From NCBI RefSeq assembly GCF_945859705.1, contig NC_079136.1, positions 116,805,028 through 116,869,027 on the forward strand: 64,000 bases of DNA. Reading direction: 5' to 3'. The DNA comes from Episyrphus balteatus (Eukaryota > Arthropoda > Insecta > Diptera > Syrphidae). Below are positions 34,579 to 50,228 of this stretch, piece after piece. Position 1 is the stretch's first letter. Every line of letters starts with the position of its first letter. The notes under the pieces were generated by a model that was not told where the DNA came from, ran no database searches, and saw only the letters and a list, made by a program, of their open reading frames with translations. The translations under genes were made by a program, and so were the position numbers.

Positions 34579-35854
34579 AAATCAGAACTTGAAATGAAAT
34601 TGAAATTCCGAATGAATTCCAAAAGAATCGTAAAAATTTTGCAAAAAAAAAAAGTTTGCACGAACCTTTCCGCTTTAGTTTCTTATTTTTAGTATTAAGC
34701 TTAAACCGCAAAGAATATTAAATTAAAAAAATTACTGTCAAAACTGTTGTTCCGATAAAAGTTAAAAATCGAGAAGTATTTTATGAAATTACTGTAAATT
34801 TATTTGTATGTGTGTGTGTGGTGTTGCAATTAACTCTCACCTGTACAATTTTTCACAAAACAGAAAAAAAAATTTTAATTCAGGAACCAGGATACCAGGA
34901 ACAAGGCTACCGGCAAGTTGAAATTTTGAGCCGGTGTACAAGATGATGCTGCTTTCGTTTGAACTGGTATTCTAGTTGGGCGCTGATGAGTTTCAGGATT
35001 TTGCGCTGATGGCGTTGATGCAGCTTGTTGTAAAATGAGGCAAGTTTTTGTTTCGGAAAAAAACTTGGAAAAAATGTTGACAAGTTATTTATTTGGAAAA
35101 AAACTTGAAAAAAAAAAATGTTGGCAAGTTATTTGTTGGGAGAAAAAAACTTGTAAAAAAAATGGCGGCAAAGTTATTTATTCCAAAAAAAAACTTTGCG
35201 GAAAAAAAAAATGTGTTGCAGCGTGTCTTCTTTGTGAGATGATTGGTAAAACCTTTTGTGGCGAGCGGTTGCGAGGCGGTGCCTGCTTAAGCACCTGTAT
35301 GCGCTTTGGTAGCAACACTGATCGATGGCGACAATCGTTGGTGGTGACGACGGAAGCGTTGGAAAAGTGGTAGCAGCAATGACGAACAGTAGTGGTAGTG
35401 GGTGGCAAGCAACGACGGTTAGCAACAACAACTGGCAGCAAACAGCAACAACGATGGGCAACAATAATCGGCAACCGCCAAAATGGGCGGTAGCAACAGC
35501 AAGCGGTAGCAACAGCAAGCGATGGTGAAAATTTTTGTGGCAACAAATGATGGGACGTATTCATATATATATAGCACGTATTTGACTGTGCAGTGACGCT
35601 TGGCAAATTTATTCGTGAAATTTTTCTCGAAAATGCCTGCACAAATATGTTCTTGTCGTTGGTGGCACTCGATGCAAAAAAATGTTGTTGAAACTCGCTG
35701 GCTTTGTTGAAAAACTTTCGTTTCAATTGAAAGCGTGATGTTGTATGCCGTTATAACTGTAGCGTGTCCTACAACAGTTTTAAAACTGCACTTTCTATAT
35801 GCGGCAAATGGCGTCGTATCGATGGCGAAGAAAAAGAAAAAAAAAAAAAATTTT
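34579..35854 (-). other. Long 5' leader of the retrotransposon
   Basis: About 1.28 kb lies between primer site and gag ATG. It contains four tandem units of about 40-48 bp at 35040-35215, each with AAGTT...AACTT(G) halves able to pair, and a CAA/GCAAC-rich stretch at 35360-35525. Frames in it (for example 35178-35726 minus) are low-complexity and not convincing genes. It could hold packaging or translation signals, or captured DNA. Confidence 0.55.
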
Positions 35855-35869
35855 GATTCGGGGTCACCA
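35855..35869 (-). promoter_or_regulatory. Primer-binding site, tRNA-Trp
   Basis: In element sense TGGTGACCCCGAATC lies one base after the 5' LTR. TGGTGACCCCGA is complementary to the 3' end of tRNA-Trp, the primer known for CsRn1-type elements. Confidence 0.8.
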
Positions 35870-35870
35870 A

Positions 35871-36053
35871 TATAGCACGTATTTGTATTGCTATTCTTTT
35901 TAAGTTTGAAACAGAAGTATGCGGTTGCGTTCGCGTAAACGATTTAAAATCGCGATGCGATTTTATTTTGGAGTATTATAAAATGTTTTATTTTATTTTA
36001 TAAAATGTTTATTTTATTTTATATAATGTTTATTTTATATTATATCCACCACA
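35871..36053 (-). repeat. 5' LTR, 183 bp, internally deleted
   Basis: It matches the outer part and the extreme end of the 456-bp LTR without visible differences but jumps from CTATTCTTTT directly to TAAGTTTG (plus strand), losing about 273 bp. The junction shows T-run microhomology. The missing part would be expected to hold promoter or R sequence in this upstream LTR. Confidence 0.88.
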
Positions 36054-36330
36054 GTCTCACGTGAAATTTTCATGTTACATGTGTCATGAGAAATGTCTCA
36101 TGTTACATGTCTCATGAGAAATGTCTCATGGGACATGTCTCACGTGAAATGTCTCATGTTACATGTCTCATGCGAAATGTCTCATGGGACATGTCTCACG
36201 TGAAATGTCTCATGTTACATGTCTCATGCGAAATGTCTCATGTTACATGTCTCATGAGAAATGTCTCATGGGACATATCTCACGGGAAATGTCTCATGGG
36301 ACATGTCTCACGTGACATGTCTCATGATGC
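36054..36330 (+). repeat. 14-bp minisatellite, right part
   Basis: About 19 units of ATGTCTCATGNNAM, with NNAM chiefly TTAC, GGAC, AGAA or CGAA and occasional CACG for CATG. The 99-codon frame 36086-36385 is a by-product of the 14-bp period. The first four bases GTCT are the right target duplication copy. Confidence 0.9.
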
Positions 36331-38199
36331 TAGTATTAATCCTAATTTGACGAAACTGGTTTTGTTGAAAACTACACTAAATTGACATGGCACTCTCTAG
36401 AGTCTAGAGGCATCGTTAACTGTCACATATGTTTTTTTTTTTTATACACGACAAAAACCTTATTTCTTAGGTTTCCTTTGAGCAAACGGCTCTTTAATTC
36501 TTTAAGGATTTATTTATAAAATTTTGATTGAGTACCTTTGTGTCACATCTTGCATCACCTTAACCAATCACTAGGAACATCCAGCAACAACAATTTTAAT
36601 ACGCTTTAATTTCCATAAATTAGTTAGTTCATACAACCATCCCCCGCAAAATTTTATTGATCATAACATAATTGTTACAATTTACTTCAACATCCCGATA
36701 CTCCCTCTCTCAATGTGATGCCAGAAAATGAGATTTATAGGTCAATTTCGTCTTTCCTATTGACATTTCATCCATCAAAGTCTCATGAAACATGACTTTG
36801 AGGATATTGGCTTGTTTGGGGGTTGATGATGGTGACAACTATGTTTCAAGTTTTATATTGTCATCAATTTGGCCTGTGTGCGTTTTGTCAAATTCCCTTC
36901 TTCTTTATATTCATTCTGTCCCTCCGTTATGCCTCTATATCTATCTACTTTTTTCCAAAGCAATCTTTTAGGCTTTCGTAACTCTTATGTGTAGAAATTT
37001 ATATATATAGAAACAATCCAAGTTTATATTTTGTATCTCTCATAAAAGTGAAAACTTTTTCAATCAATTTCCACTCCAAAGGATCTGATGACACATCTCT
37101 TTATACTATACTAGTTCCTATTAACCAAAAAAAAAAAAAACCAAAAAAGAACCACCAAACAAACACACACACAAACAAACTAAAACCACCACAAAATAAG
37201 ACGAACAACACTTCAAAAAGTCCCTTCAATCTTCCATCTTCGCATTCTAATAAATAAAAACTCAAATTCTCACCATTTGACAATGACATTTTTTTTTTTT
37301 TTCTAACTTTTATTTTTTGTACGGAAGAGGAGACAAAATCCAAAAATAAAAATAAATAAATATTAAAACTCAGACAATTGGCGCGGCCTTAAAAGAAAAT
37401 ATATAGCAAATTATCGATATTGTTATTGGAATTTATTTTTTTTTTATCCTTTGTGACAAAGGATTCCCTTTCCTTAGATTTTTTTTTTTTTTTGGTTTCT
37501 TTTTGAAAAAAAAAAAACAAAAACTTTGTCCATCCATTTTGACTGTAAAAATAATAATAACTCCCCAGAATAAAAGAATTGATCCCCAAAAATTAACAAA
37601 CCCCCTTTTGTGGTATGCTTTTTATAAACACAAACAAAAACAATTTTTAACAAGGAAAAACTAGCTGTTTTATTGGGTTTGATGGTAAAGTATGTTGAAA
37701 AATCAGCGCACTAAAATCAAATGTACACCAAAAATCCAGAATTCACATTCATTTACTCAACAAACAGAGGATATATTACCTGAGAGGGTTTATTATTTCT
37801 TTACTTTACTAGCAAATCTTTATACAGTTATGAATATTGATGTTTGTTAGTTATTGTTTGTCTGACATTTACTTCCCTCATGAAAAACAAACAGTTTGGC
37901 AGTTTTTCAGATAAAAATTAGGGAAACCTACCAACAATGTTGTCCGTCAAAACACAAATTCTTCGAAACTGAACGGGAATATGCATTTGGGATAGAAAAC
38001 AATTTAATTTTTTTGTCAGAGTTTTCGAAAAAAAAAAACTCACTTACAAAAAAAATAAAATGAGTATTGAAAAATTTCCTTCAAATATATCGAGCTAGAC
38101 ATCGAAATAAAGGTTTCTTTGAAATATTTTCATTACTGAAAACCAAAAGTTTCCTAGAAGTCTGGTTGCTGAGATATTTACATCCAAACATATTTCATT
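36331..38199. other. No gene seen; unique-looking DNA
   Basis: Long A-runs and ACAAAC-rich sequence near 37120-37200 and 37440-37520. No frame with a domain. Confidence 0.4.
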
Positions 38200-38202
38200 C
38201 GG

Positions 38203-38395
38203 TGCTAACTAACTTCACGGGAACTACCTTCACACGGGAAATAACTTCACCTCTAATGGGAAACAATTTCACATTTTTCTAGTGAAGCTAATTCCCACTG
38301 AATGAAAGAATCAATTTCACTTTTTTCGTGGGAACGAAATTCACTTTTGGGTTAAGTTATTACCCACGGAGTGGAGTGTGTGAAGTTAGCCCACT
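38203..38395. repeat. Imperfect inverted repeat with AACTTCAC units
   Basis: GCTAACTAACTTCACGGGAA at the left and the complement of 'gtgtgaagttagccc' at the right form loose inverted ends, and GGGAA...AACTTCAC units recur inside at roughly 18-22 bp spacing. Possibly a small MITE; no target duplication seen. Confidence 0.45.
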
Positions 38396-39040
38396 TTTTT
38401 CGAAATTGTTATTTTTGAAAGTTGTTCCGGGTTATTCAAGATTTGTTCCGGATTGTTCCAAATTTTTTTTTTTAAATTTTCAAAAATGGAGGTTTTAGAG
38501 CCAAACAACCGTTTTTGACCTAGCCCTCCTTTTTTCGAAAATTGAAATTTTGAAAGTTGTTCCGGGTTTAAAAAGTTGTTTCGAACATTGTTCCAAATTT
38601 TTGGACCTCTAAGTTCAATATTTCGAAAGCTATGGGCCAAAAACAAAAAAAATCCAGCCCCCCTTTTTTCGATTTTTTAAGGTTTTATATTTTTTTTTTA
38701 GCTTTAAAAAAGTGTTCTTAACATTGTTCCAAAAAATTGAGGTCCTAAAATTTGTATTTTTAAAGATATCGCTTTGGAAACTTTTTTTCAAAAAACAAAA
38801 AAAAAAACAACTTTTCCAATTATTATTTTCCAAATTTTTTTTTTCTGAAATCGAATATTTAATCATACATATATATTTGGAGTGAGTTTCAGTGTTCTAC
38901 AGTAAGAATATCAACTCGAAAATGCACTTTCAAAATAAATCGTGATGTTTTCACATTTTCAAAAATTTCCATAGGCCCCCCCTATATATCTTTAAAAATA
39001 CAAATTTTAGGACCTCAATTTTTTGGAACACTGTTTAGAA
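38396..39040 (-). repeat. Degenerate tandem repeat with TTGTTCC motifs
   Basis: Units of roughly 130-160 bp share CCCTTTTTTCGAAAATTG, GTTGTTCCGGGTT and ATTGTTCCAAATTTTT-like sequence. Minus frames 38386-38646 and 38630-38866 arise from it. Confidence 0.5.
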
Positions 39041-39042
39041 CA

Positions 39043-40264
39043 CTAGAATTTTTTGAACTCGATCAAATTTCATTAAAAAAAGCAAACAAAAAAACATTTA
39101 TTTTTATGTTCTCAGGCTATGGAATCATGTCGAATTTTAAGACTGAGATTACGGTACTTCCCACACTGGTGCCTGTTCGGGGGGCAACAGATCTCCACTG
39201 GTGTTTTGAGGTTTTTCACAAGTTTCTTGATTTAACATTGTGTAGCTTGTAGTTAGTCTATCGTTATGTGTGATATACCAAATGAAAGGTAATTGTATCA
39301 GGATGCTCATTAAAGTAAAATAAAATTTCTATCTGCTCTTGGTCAAAAGTTATAACCTGTTGAATTCTAAAATTTTATTTTACCGTTATCTCAAAATTGT
39401 GTTTACGAATATGATTGAAACTTCGCACACATATAGTTGTAGTCATGGTCTATCATTACTCCATAAACTTTATTCCTTTATCTATTAAAGAAAAAAAGAT
39501 AAAAATAAAAAACGACGAAAATCGGTTCAAAACCGTAAAAAAACGTGTTTTCAATAAACTTGTTTCTTCCGTTATTCAATCAAAACTCACTAAACGATTC
39601 CAAGTTTTTGCACATGTATGCATAAGGCCAAAACCTATATGTCCGGTTAGTTTGATATTTTTTAAACTCTCCAAAAAAAAGCTAAAAATCAAAAATTACA
39701 CAAAAATACCCCTAAGAAACAAGGTGTTTTTCAAAAATTCATATTTCGAAACGCAGAGTGTTGGAAAAAAATCCGTATGAGACGCCTAATTTTTTTCCCT
39801 CATCTTTGTCCTGGTATCTTTAGAATTGTCAAAAAAAATTTCCTTTACCCAAAATCATCATTTTGTCATAGCCCCAACACGTGTACAACGTTCAAACAAA
39901 ACGTTATAGCTTAGTTTCAAAATTTTTCAGAATTTTTTCTTATATGTAGTTATTCTTAAATTAATCTCATCTATCTATACGACTCTCTACGACTTTGCGT
40001 TTAGATTTCAGCCCAAATTTCATCTTTCCGTTTTACCCCTGTTTACCCTATTAAATGACGGAATTTTTAAAAATCCTTCATTTGGATTAAGCTTTAAGTT
40101 ATTATCTTTCAAATAAGCTATAGAAGATTTTTGTATATCTAATAGTTTATTTTTAATTTTTTGCCGAACTGCGAAAGTGCGAGAGTGTAACGTTAGAAAA
40201 TGGCGTCACTTTTTTGTGGTCGCTGCCATGGTTCATTGATTTATAAGACGTTATCACGTCAAAA
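39043..40264 (+). repeat. Interspersed repeat R1, copy B
   Basis: It matches copy C from 57187 to its right end, including TTTTTTGAACTCGATCAAAT, the TACGGTACTTCCCACACTGG block, and the end GACGTTATCACGTCAAAA. It lacks about 140 bp present in copy C just after 'ctatggaatca'. The left part of the family consensus is missing. No coding frame is conserved between copies. Confidence 0.75.
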
Positions 40265-42642
40265 TTACTAATTAATTTTGTTTCAGATTTTTCGAAAAAA
40301 AAAAATCAAGTAAATATTCCTTCTTATAATTCAAAAAATCAAGGAGTACCTACCCGATTTTTGTCTCAGCTTTGCTGAAAGTAGGCCATAGTCAATGTAA
40401 TTTTTTTTTTTTGCAAAAAGTGAACAATATAATTTTTTTGTGTCATTCTTAATAAAAAAAAAGAACCCAGTTGATGAATACATTTAATATACTCTTCAAA
40501 TTGACATTATATTCAATTGAATTTTCACTGAATTCTTTCATTTACTTTACCTGTGTATCAAAATTGCATTCATCACTTAATAAAAGTCAAACAGAACTTT
40601 GAGTTGATTTTTTTGAAGGTTCGTTTCAATTTGTTCGTATATACTTGAAATGAATTTATATTTTAATTTAATTTTCTTCATCATAGAATTCACTTGAATT
40701 GTAGCGCCTTTCTTGTTGCAAACAACAATGAACTCAAAAAAAAAAAAATCAAATGAAAGTATTTCATTTTTTTTTTTTTTTTTGTTGGCATCAAAAGAAA
40801 GAAGGAAATTTGGTTTTTTTTTCTGTGCTGAATGCATCCATTTTCATCCAGAGGAATCACTTGCTTGAGTAGGGTATCTATCTAGCAGCTTGCTGAATCT
40901 GCAAATCCACACACACACACACACATACCAAGGTATTGCTATACTTGAATTCTTTCTTCTCTTTGAAGTGAAACTTCAAGCTACTGCTTGATATAAAACG
41001 CTCAGCATCTTAGGAACTTTGTCGGCGGCGGAGGAGATTTCTTTCAATTATAGAGTTGAATCTATGGTTACCACAAGGTAGAAATTAATCCGCAGCAAAA
41101 GGCTTAAAGATAGCCTTGGATTAAAAACTCAGGACTCCAAAAATGTATTCTCACATTGGGCGCCATCATTAGGAGTCAGTAATCAAACCCACGACGTTGG
41201 GTGCCAATAATAACAATCCTATTCAAAATTCAATTTTCCCACTTTCCTTCCCCAATTTAAAAGACTTCACATTCAAGGCTTGCGTGTGTACCTCAGAAAT
41301 CCTAGGAATCCTTCCAATTTTGAATGTGCCCTTGTCAGATGTCAATAATAATGACATACTTGTTCTTAGGTATTTGAAGCAAAACTTCTACAACAAAAAC
41401 GGATGGCCTCACGTTGGGCGCCATTCTTAAAATCCTAGATTATACAGGAATTTCGTCAGTCTTTGTAAAGTTATAAAAGTTCTATTGAATAGTTTAATTT
41501 TTCATCATTTGGTAACCATGGTTTTACTCATTTCTCTCTTAATATCAACAAAACAGGAAAATGTTTAAAAAATATTTTAACTAGGAAAGTTTCTTGTTTC
41601 ATTTTTTGATCCATTTTTTTATTTGGTATACCTACATCTTTTAAGAAGGTTGCATACCGAGGAGAAATACATTCGGAATTTTGTTCGTACAAAAAATAAA
41701 ACCACATCGCGAAAAATCGCAAGGATCCTTTTCGTTTTTTTTTTTTTTTTATTTTTTAAAATAAAAAGATTTATTTCTTATTCTTGTTTCTATCTCTTTT
41801 TCTTTGAGAAGACAAGGTTGAAATGGGAATAGGGTTACTTATTTTTTTTTTTTCTTGGTTTCATCAAAAGTCAACTTAGTTACTAACTTGGCAAATAAGT
41901 TGAGTTTAAGGATATGGATATTCTGGTTTTGTGTACAGGAAACAATGTCGATAGAAAGCACTTTGTTAATTCTTTTCTATGTGGTGACAAAACTGAGTCA
42001 GGGTACTAACAATTTTTTTTTTTTTTAATTTATGTTTTCCTTTTTGGTGGTAAAGTTGGAAAGAAAACTTTTATCAAGCGACTTTTGTGGTGTCATTAGG
42101 TAGTATTCTTGTATCAGCTCAGTTAAAAGCAGATTTTGAATATTCGTTATATTTTTATTAACATGGTTTAAAAGATGAGACAAAGAAAAGGATTCGTTTT
42201 AATGGAACTAACGTGGTATAGAGTCGCGGTGTTGTTGATTTATTCTTGTTGATGGAGTCATCTTTGTTGTCATCAGCAACTTTTGGATGGATTAAATTGT
42301 TTTATACTTAGATCTAACATAATATCGGTGAAAATTTTGTTATAAAGACCTCTTAGCTCTTACTTACTTCTTCTTACTTTAGACATAGAGAAATTTCTAA
42401 TAAAGAAAAAAGCTGCTTGTCTGTTAATTCAAATGCAAAAAAAAAAAAAAATAGTTCCATTCTATGAACAAATTAAACCGATTGTTTATTTACATAGGTA
42501 TGTTTTTTATACAAATACAAAAATTTAACGAAAACAAATAAAAAATATTTTCTTATTTCTTTTTGAATAAAAATGAATAAAAATGAATATAAATGATATT
42601 TATTGATATTTTTGAAAAACTCAAAAAAAAAAAAAAAAAAAA
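40265..42642. other. No gene seen; contains primer-site-like motifs
   Basis: 40850-41470 is less AT-rich and carries three tRNA-Lys primer-site-like motifs (separate entry). Elsewhere there are long A/T runs and short frames without domains. Confidence 0.4.
41155..41423 (-). other. Three tRNA-Lys primer-site-like motifs
   Basis: On the minus strand TGGCGCCCAAT (41155-41165), TGGCACCCAAC (41196-41206) and TGGCGCCCAACGTGAGGC (41406-41423) resemble the primer site complementary to tRNA-Lys used by gypsy-type elements; the last extends to 18 bases. No flanking LTR was recognised. They may be remnants of an LTR element, or a coincidence within an old repeat like that at 53.1 kb. Confidence 0.45.
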
Positions 42643-43317
42643 TGCACGACTGGGTCGCACGTACTTGCTCTTGTAGTTCACAGTATCTTTATCTTAAATA
42701 TCTATTGGAAATTTAAGATTTTGTTTAGTGTCGAGAAAAAAAAAATCAAAAAAAAAAAAAAATCGAAAGGTTAAAAATTAAATTCAAATTTTTTTTTCAA
42801 AAATGTTTTTAAAAATATTTTTTTTTATATTTTATACTTCAAAAAATTTTTAATAAAATTGACTTATGCTGTGATGAAATTTATGAACTTAAAAAATATG
42901 TCAATTTTTGAAAAACGGCAACGCCATATTTCCGTTCTCCGCATTTTTTGAGAAAAACTAAAAACGCAGTTTTGTTAGAATCAATAAGTCTATTACATAT
43001 ACCAAATTTGATCAAAATCGTTAGAGCCGTTTTCGAGAAAGTTGCAATACCTCGAAAACGTTATATGGGAGACATGCGTTAAAAAAGCGATATTAAAAAA
43101 ATAAAAAAAAAACGTAAAAACGTAAATCCATCCATCCGTTTAGGCCCTAGCTCGATGTACAGATGGACGCACAGACGCACACACGCACAGACCGACGGAC
43201 GGCATGACGAAAACCACTTTTTTGATATTCTCCATCATCTTAATGTTGGTTTTGATTAAAACCTCAATTTTTTTTTCCACACGAAACCAATACATGCCCT
43301 ATAGAGCAAGTAAAAAA
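42643..43317 (-). repeat. Interspersed repeat R2, reverse copy
   Basis: It starts TGCACGACTGGGTCGCAC, the complement of the right end of the copies near 48550 and 51122, and ends GAGCAAGTAAAAAA, the complement of their TTTTTTACTTG left end. It contains a GACGGACGG/GCACAGACGCACAC stretch corresponding to their GTCTGTCTGTCTG block. Noncoding. Confidence 0.65.
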
Positions 43318-47804
<4,487 letters not shown>

Positions 47805-48550
47805 CTTTTTTACTTGCGATATAGGTACTATATATAAAGTTATGCATTCGTACAAAAAAAAAGTTGAGATAACATTTTTATATGACATTACGATGGTAGA
47901 CAATGCCAAAAACGTGGGTCCCGGAAGTCCGTCTGTCTGTCTGCCTGTCTGTAAACGAAGCTACAGCCTAAACGGATGGACCGATTAATGTCAAACTTGG
48001 TATGTAGCGTTATTTGGCGACTCTCCAGAGGTGTTTTTCTAATTCATTTTTTTGGACCAAAAATAACGGTACTTGTCATATACCAAAACTTTTTGTGAAG
48101 AAGCATTTATATAATTTAAATATAAGCCAATAATAGAATTTTGAAAAAAATAATTTTTTGGATTTAAAAAAAAATTTTTGAAAATTTTTTTTTGAAAATT
48201 CAAATTTTCAAAAACGGGACATTGAATTTCTTTGAAATTTTGTTTTTAGATTTTGATGATTTCCACAAAATGGCGTACCAATTTTATTTTAAAACTTTTT
48301 TTCCAAAAAATTATTTATAAAAAATTAGGTTTTTAAAAAACCGCTCTAACGATTTTGAAATTTTTTTTTTTAAATTCATCTTAATATATCAATCAAAACT
48401 GCATACTTGTTTTGTGAGGCATTTGATTTCAGATTTTATTTTATTTTTTTAAAAAATGAATTTCATTTTTTTCCAAATTTCTATTTAAAAAGTCTTAAAA
48501 ATTTAAGCAACTTTAACTCTAAGAGCAAGTTCGTGCGACCCAGTCGTGCA
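47805..48550 (+). repeat. Interspersed repeat R2, copy 1
   Basis: It runs from TTTTTTACTTGCGATATAGG to GTGCGACCCAGTCGTGCA and is closely similar to 50229-51122, including GTGGGTCCCGGAAGTC, the GTCTGTCTG run and the ACAGCCTAAACGGATGGACC block. Noncoding, and likely a non-autonomous element. Confidence 0.75.
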
Positions 48551-50228
48551 TTTTCTACGAGATATCGTTTAGAAGATATCGTGGTTTTAAAACCTGTCAA
48601 ATGTCGAAAATTTTTGCCTATTACTCTTAAACGATGAGTCCTATCGAAAAATTGTTTTTGAAAAACTGGTAGATAATGTGCTCCTTTATATTACTGCATT
48701 TTTTTGTTTTTTTTGTTAAAGTAGTCTTCCAAAAAGAAAAAAAAAATTTTGATTTGGTAAAAATTCAAAAATTGCGAATTTGTGTACCTAGCTTCTAAAA
48801 TATGAGTTTTTCGACATATATTTTTAACTCATATCATACACTATAACGCTTTCGACAAAATAGCTGAAGATATGCTTGAGTAACACTTAACGTTAGAAAT
48901 ATCGTTTTTTGTTTATTTTCGTCAAATGGTCAGTGTTATTTAAAAAAATTTCATAGCAAGTGTAGATTATGTGTTTTTTTTTTACATATTTCAATTAAAA
49001 AAAAATTTTTTTTATTTGGACAAAAATATAAAATATCAGTTTTTTATACTTCTTAACTCTTCTAAAATGCAGTTTTTGAAAAATATTTTACTCAATTTGC
49101 TATAAAAAAAAAAACACCAAAACACACGTTAGAGTAGTTAACCTGATGAAATATTTTCATAATAAAAGGCTAGGAGTCGACTAACACCTCCAAAAAGCTC
49201 GGGAAAAATCGGGGCTGTTCAAGCACGATGGACTCCAAATGCTTTAATTCCAGAAATGCTGAATGAAGTCTGAATGAAAAAGCCCCAATTTTTCTACTTG
49301 ACATATTTGTTGAAAATTGTTTAATGGAAAACTGTAAATCTTTTATTAAGTATTTTTTTAAGGCTTATTATTTTAATCTTTTTCATTTTACAAATATTTA
49401 CAAAATCATTATTTTTACCTGCCATATAACGTTTTTTTTTATTATTTCTAAGTTTTTCGTAAACGAGATAGCCGTTATCGACAATTTTTATGCAAAAATG
49501 TTAAAGTAATCATAATATAAAAATTGTAAAAAAAACTTCAAAAAACACATTTTTGTATTTTTTAAAAAATATTTAAAAAATTGATTTTTGAAAACGAATT
49601 AATGAACTTTATATAAAACTTCATTTTTATGTGTTAAATAGTATTTTTTTAAAGATGATATACCAACTTTTTTTTGAAGAATGTAGTCTGAAAAAAAAAT
49701 ACTTTTTTTTAAAACGTTTAGGTATATAACAATTATCAATTTTTTTCTTAAAAATGTGTTTTACACAAGAAATAAAATTTAATACTTGTGGAAAACATTA
49801 TTTAACACAATGTTTGAATTTTTAAAAAATATTTGAATTTTTTTTTCGAAAATCAATTTTTTGAAATTGATGATTTATTTTTGAAATTTTGTTTCTATGT
49901 TTCGATTAATATTTCTTTTGTTCGGTGTAACAAATATTTTTTTTTAATTTTTGAAATTATTTATGTATATGTACCTACCCAAAAAAATATTTGTAAAAAA
50001 TACGGATTTAGCGACTTTCAAAACAAAAATTTTAAAAATTCTTTGTTAATAAGAACTTATATGGCATACTTCATAAGAGATGATTTTAAAAACAAGATGG
50101 TGTTTTTTGAGTTTTTAATAAGTTTCTTAAAAAATTAATTTAAAAATATTCTTTAACGGATTTTAAAAAATAACTTTAGTATTATAAGAAATTTTTACCA
50201 TAAGAACAAGAACGTGCGACCCAGTGTG
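48551..50228 (+). repeat. AT-rich stretch ending in an R2 right end
   Basis: It ends with AACGTGCGACCCAGTGTGC (about 50210-50228) directly against the left end of the next R2 copy, so a more diverged or longer R2-like copy probably precedes it. The interior is AT-rich with frames that lack domains (49324-49509, 49833-50138). Confidence 0.45.

Larger units (their letters stand above)
30161..36053 (-). mobile_element. CsRn1-type Ty3/gypsy LTR retrotransposon, 5,893 bp
   Basis: A complete element on the minus strand: 5' LTR 35871-36053, tRNA-Trp primer site 35855-35869, long leader, gag, protease, RT-RNase H-integrase, polypurine tract and 3' LTR 30161-30616. It is flanked by GTCT (30157-30160, 36054-36057), the 4-bp duplication usual for Ty3/gypsy. 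The CsRn1 assignment rests on the tRNA-Trp primer, the C-X2-H-X9-C-X3-C gag motif and the RT motifs. There is no env gene between pol and the polypurine tract. The shared LTR sequence reads identical, so the insertion is recent, yet pol carries a frameshift and the 5' LTR an internal deletion, so this copy is probably not autonomous now. Confidence 0.93.

Noticed and set aside
35174..35726. Extra ORFs (114 and 182 codons) in the retrotransposon leader
   Set aside because: They overlap in different frames, are low-complexity and precede gag; no domain is visible.
30099..36330. CRISPR-like array (short repeats with spacers)
   Set aside because: Units are 14 bp with 4-bp variable parts and the context is eukaryotic, so it is a minisatellite.
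36086..36385. 99-codon Met/Ser/His/Cys-rich repetitive frame
   Set aside because: It is produced by the 14-bp minisatellite, whose period of 42 bases keeps frames open.
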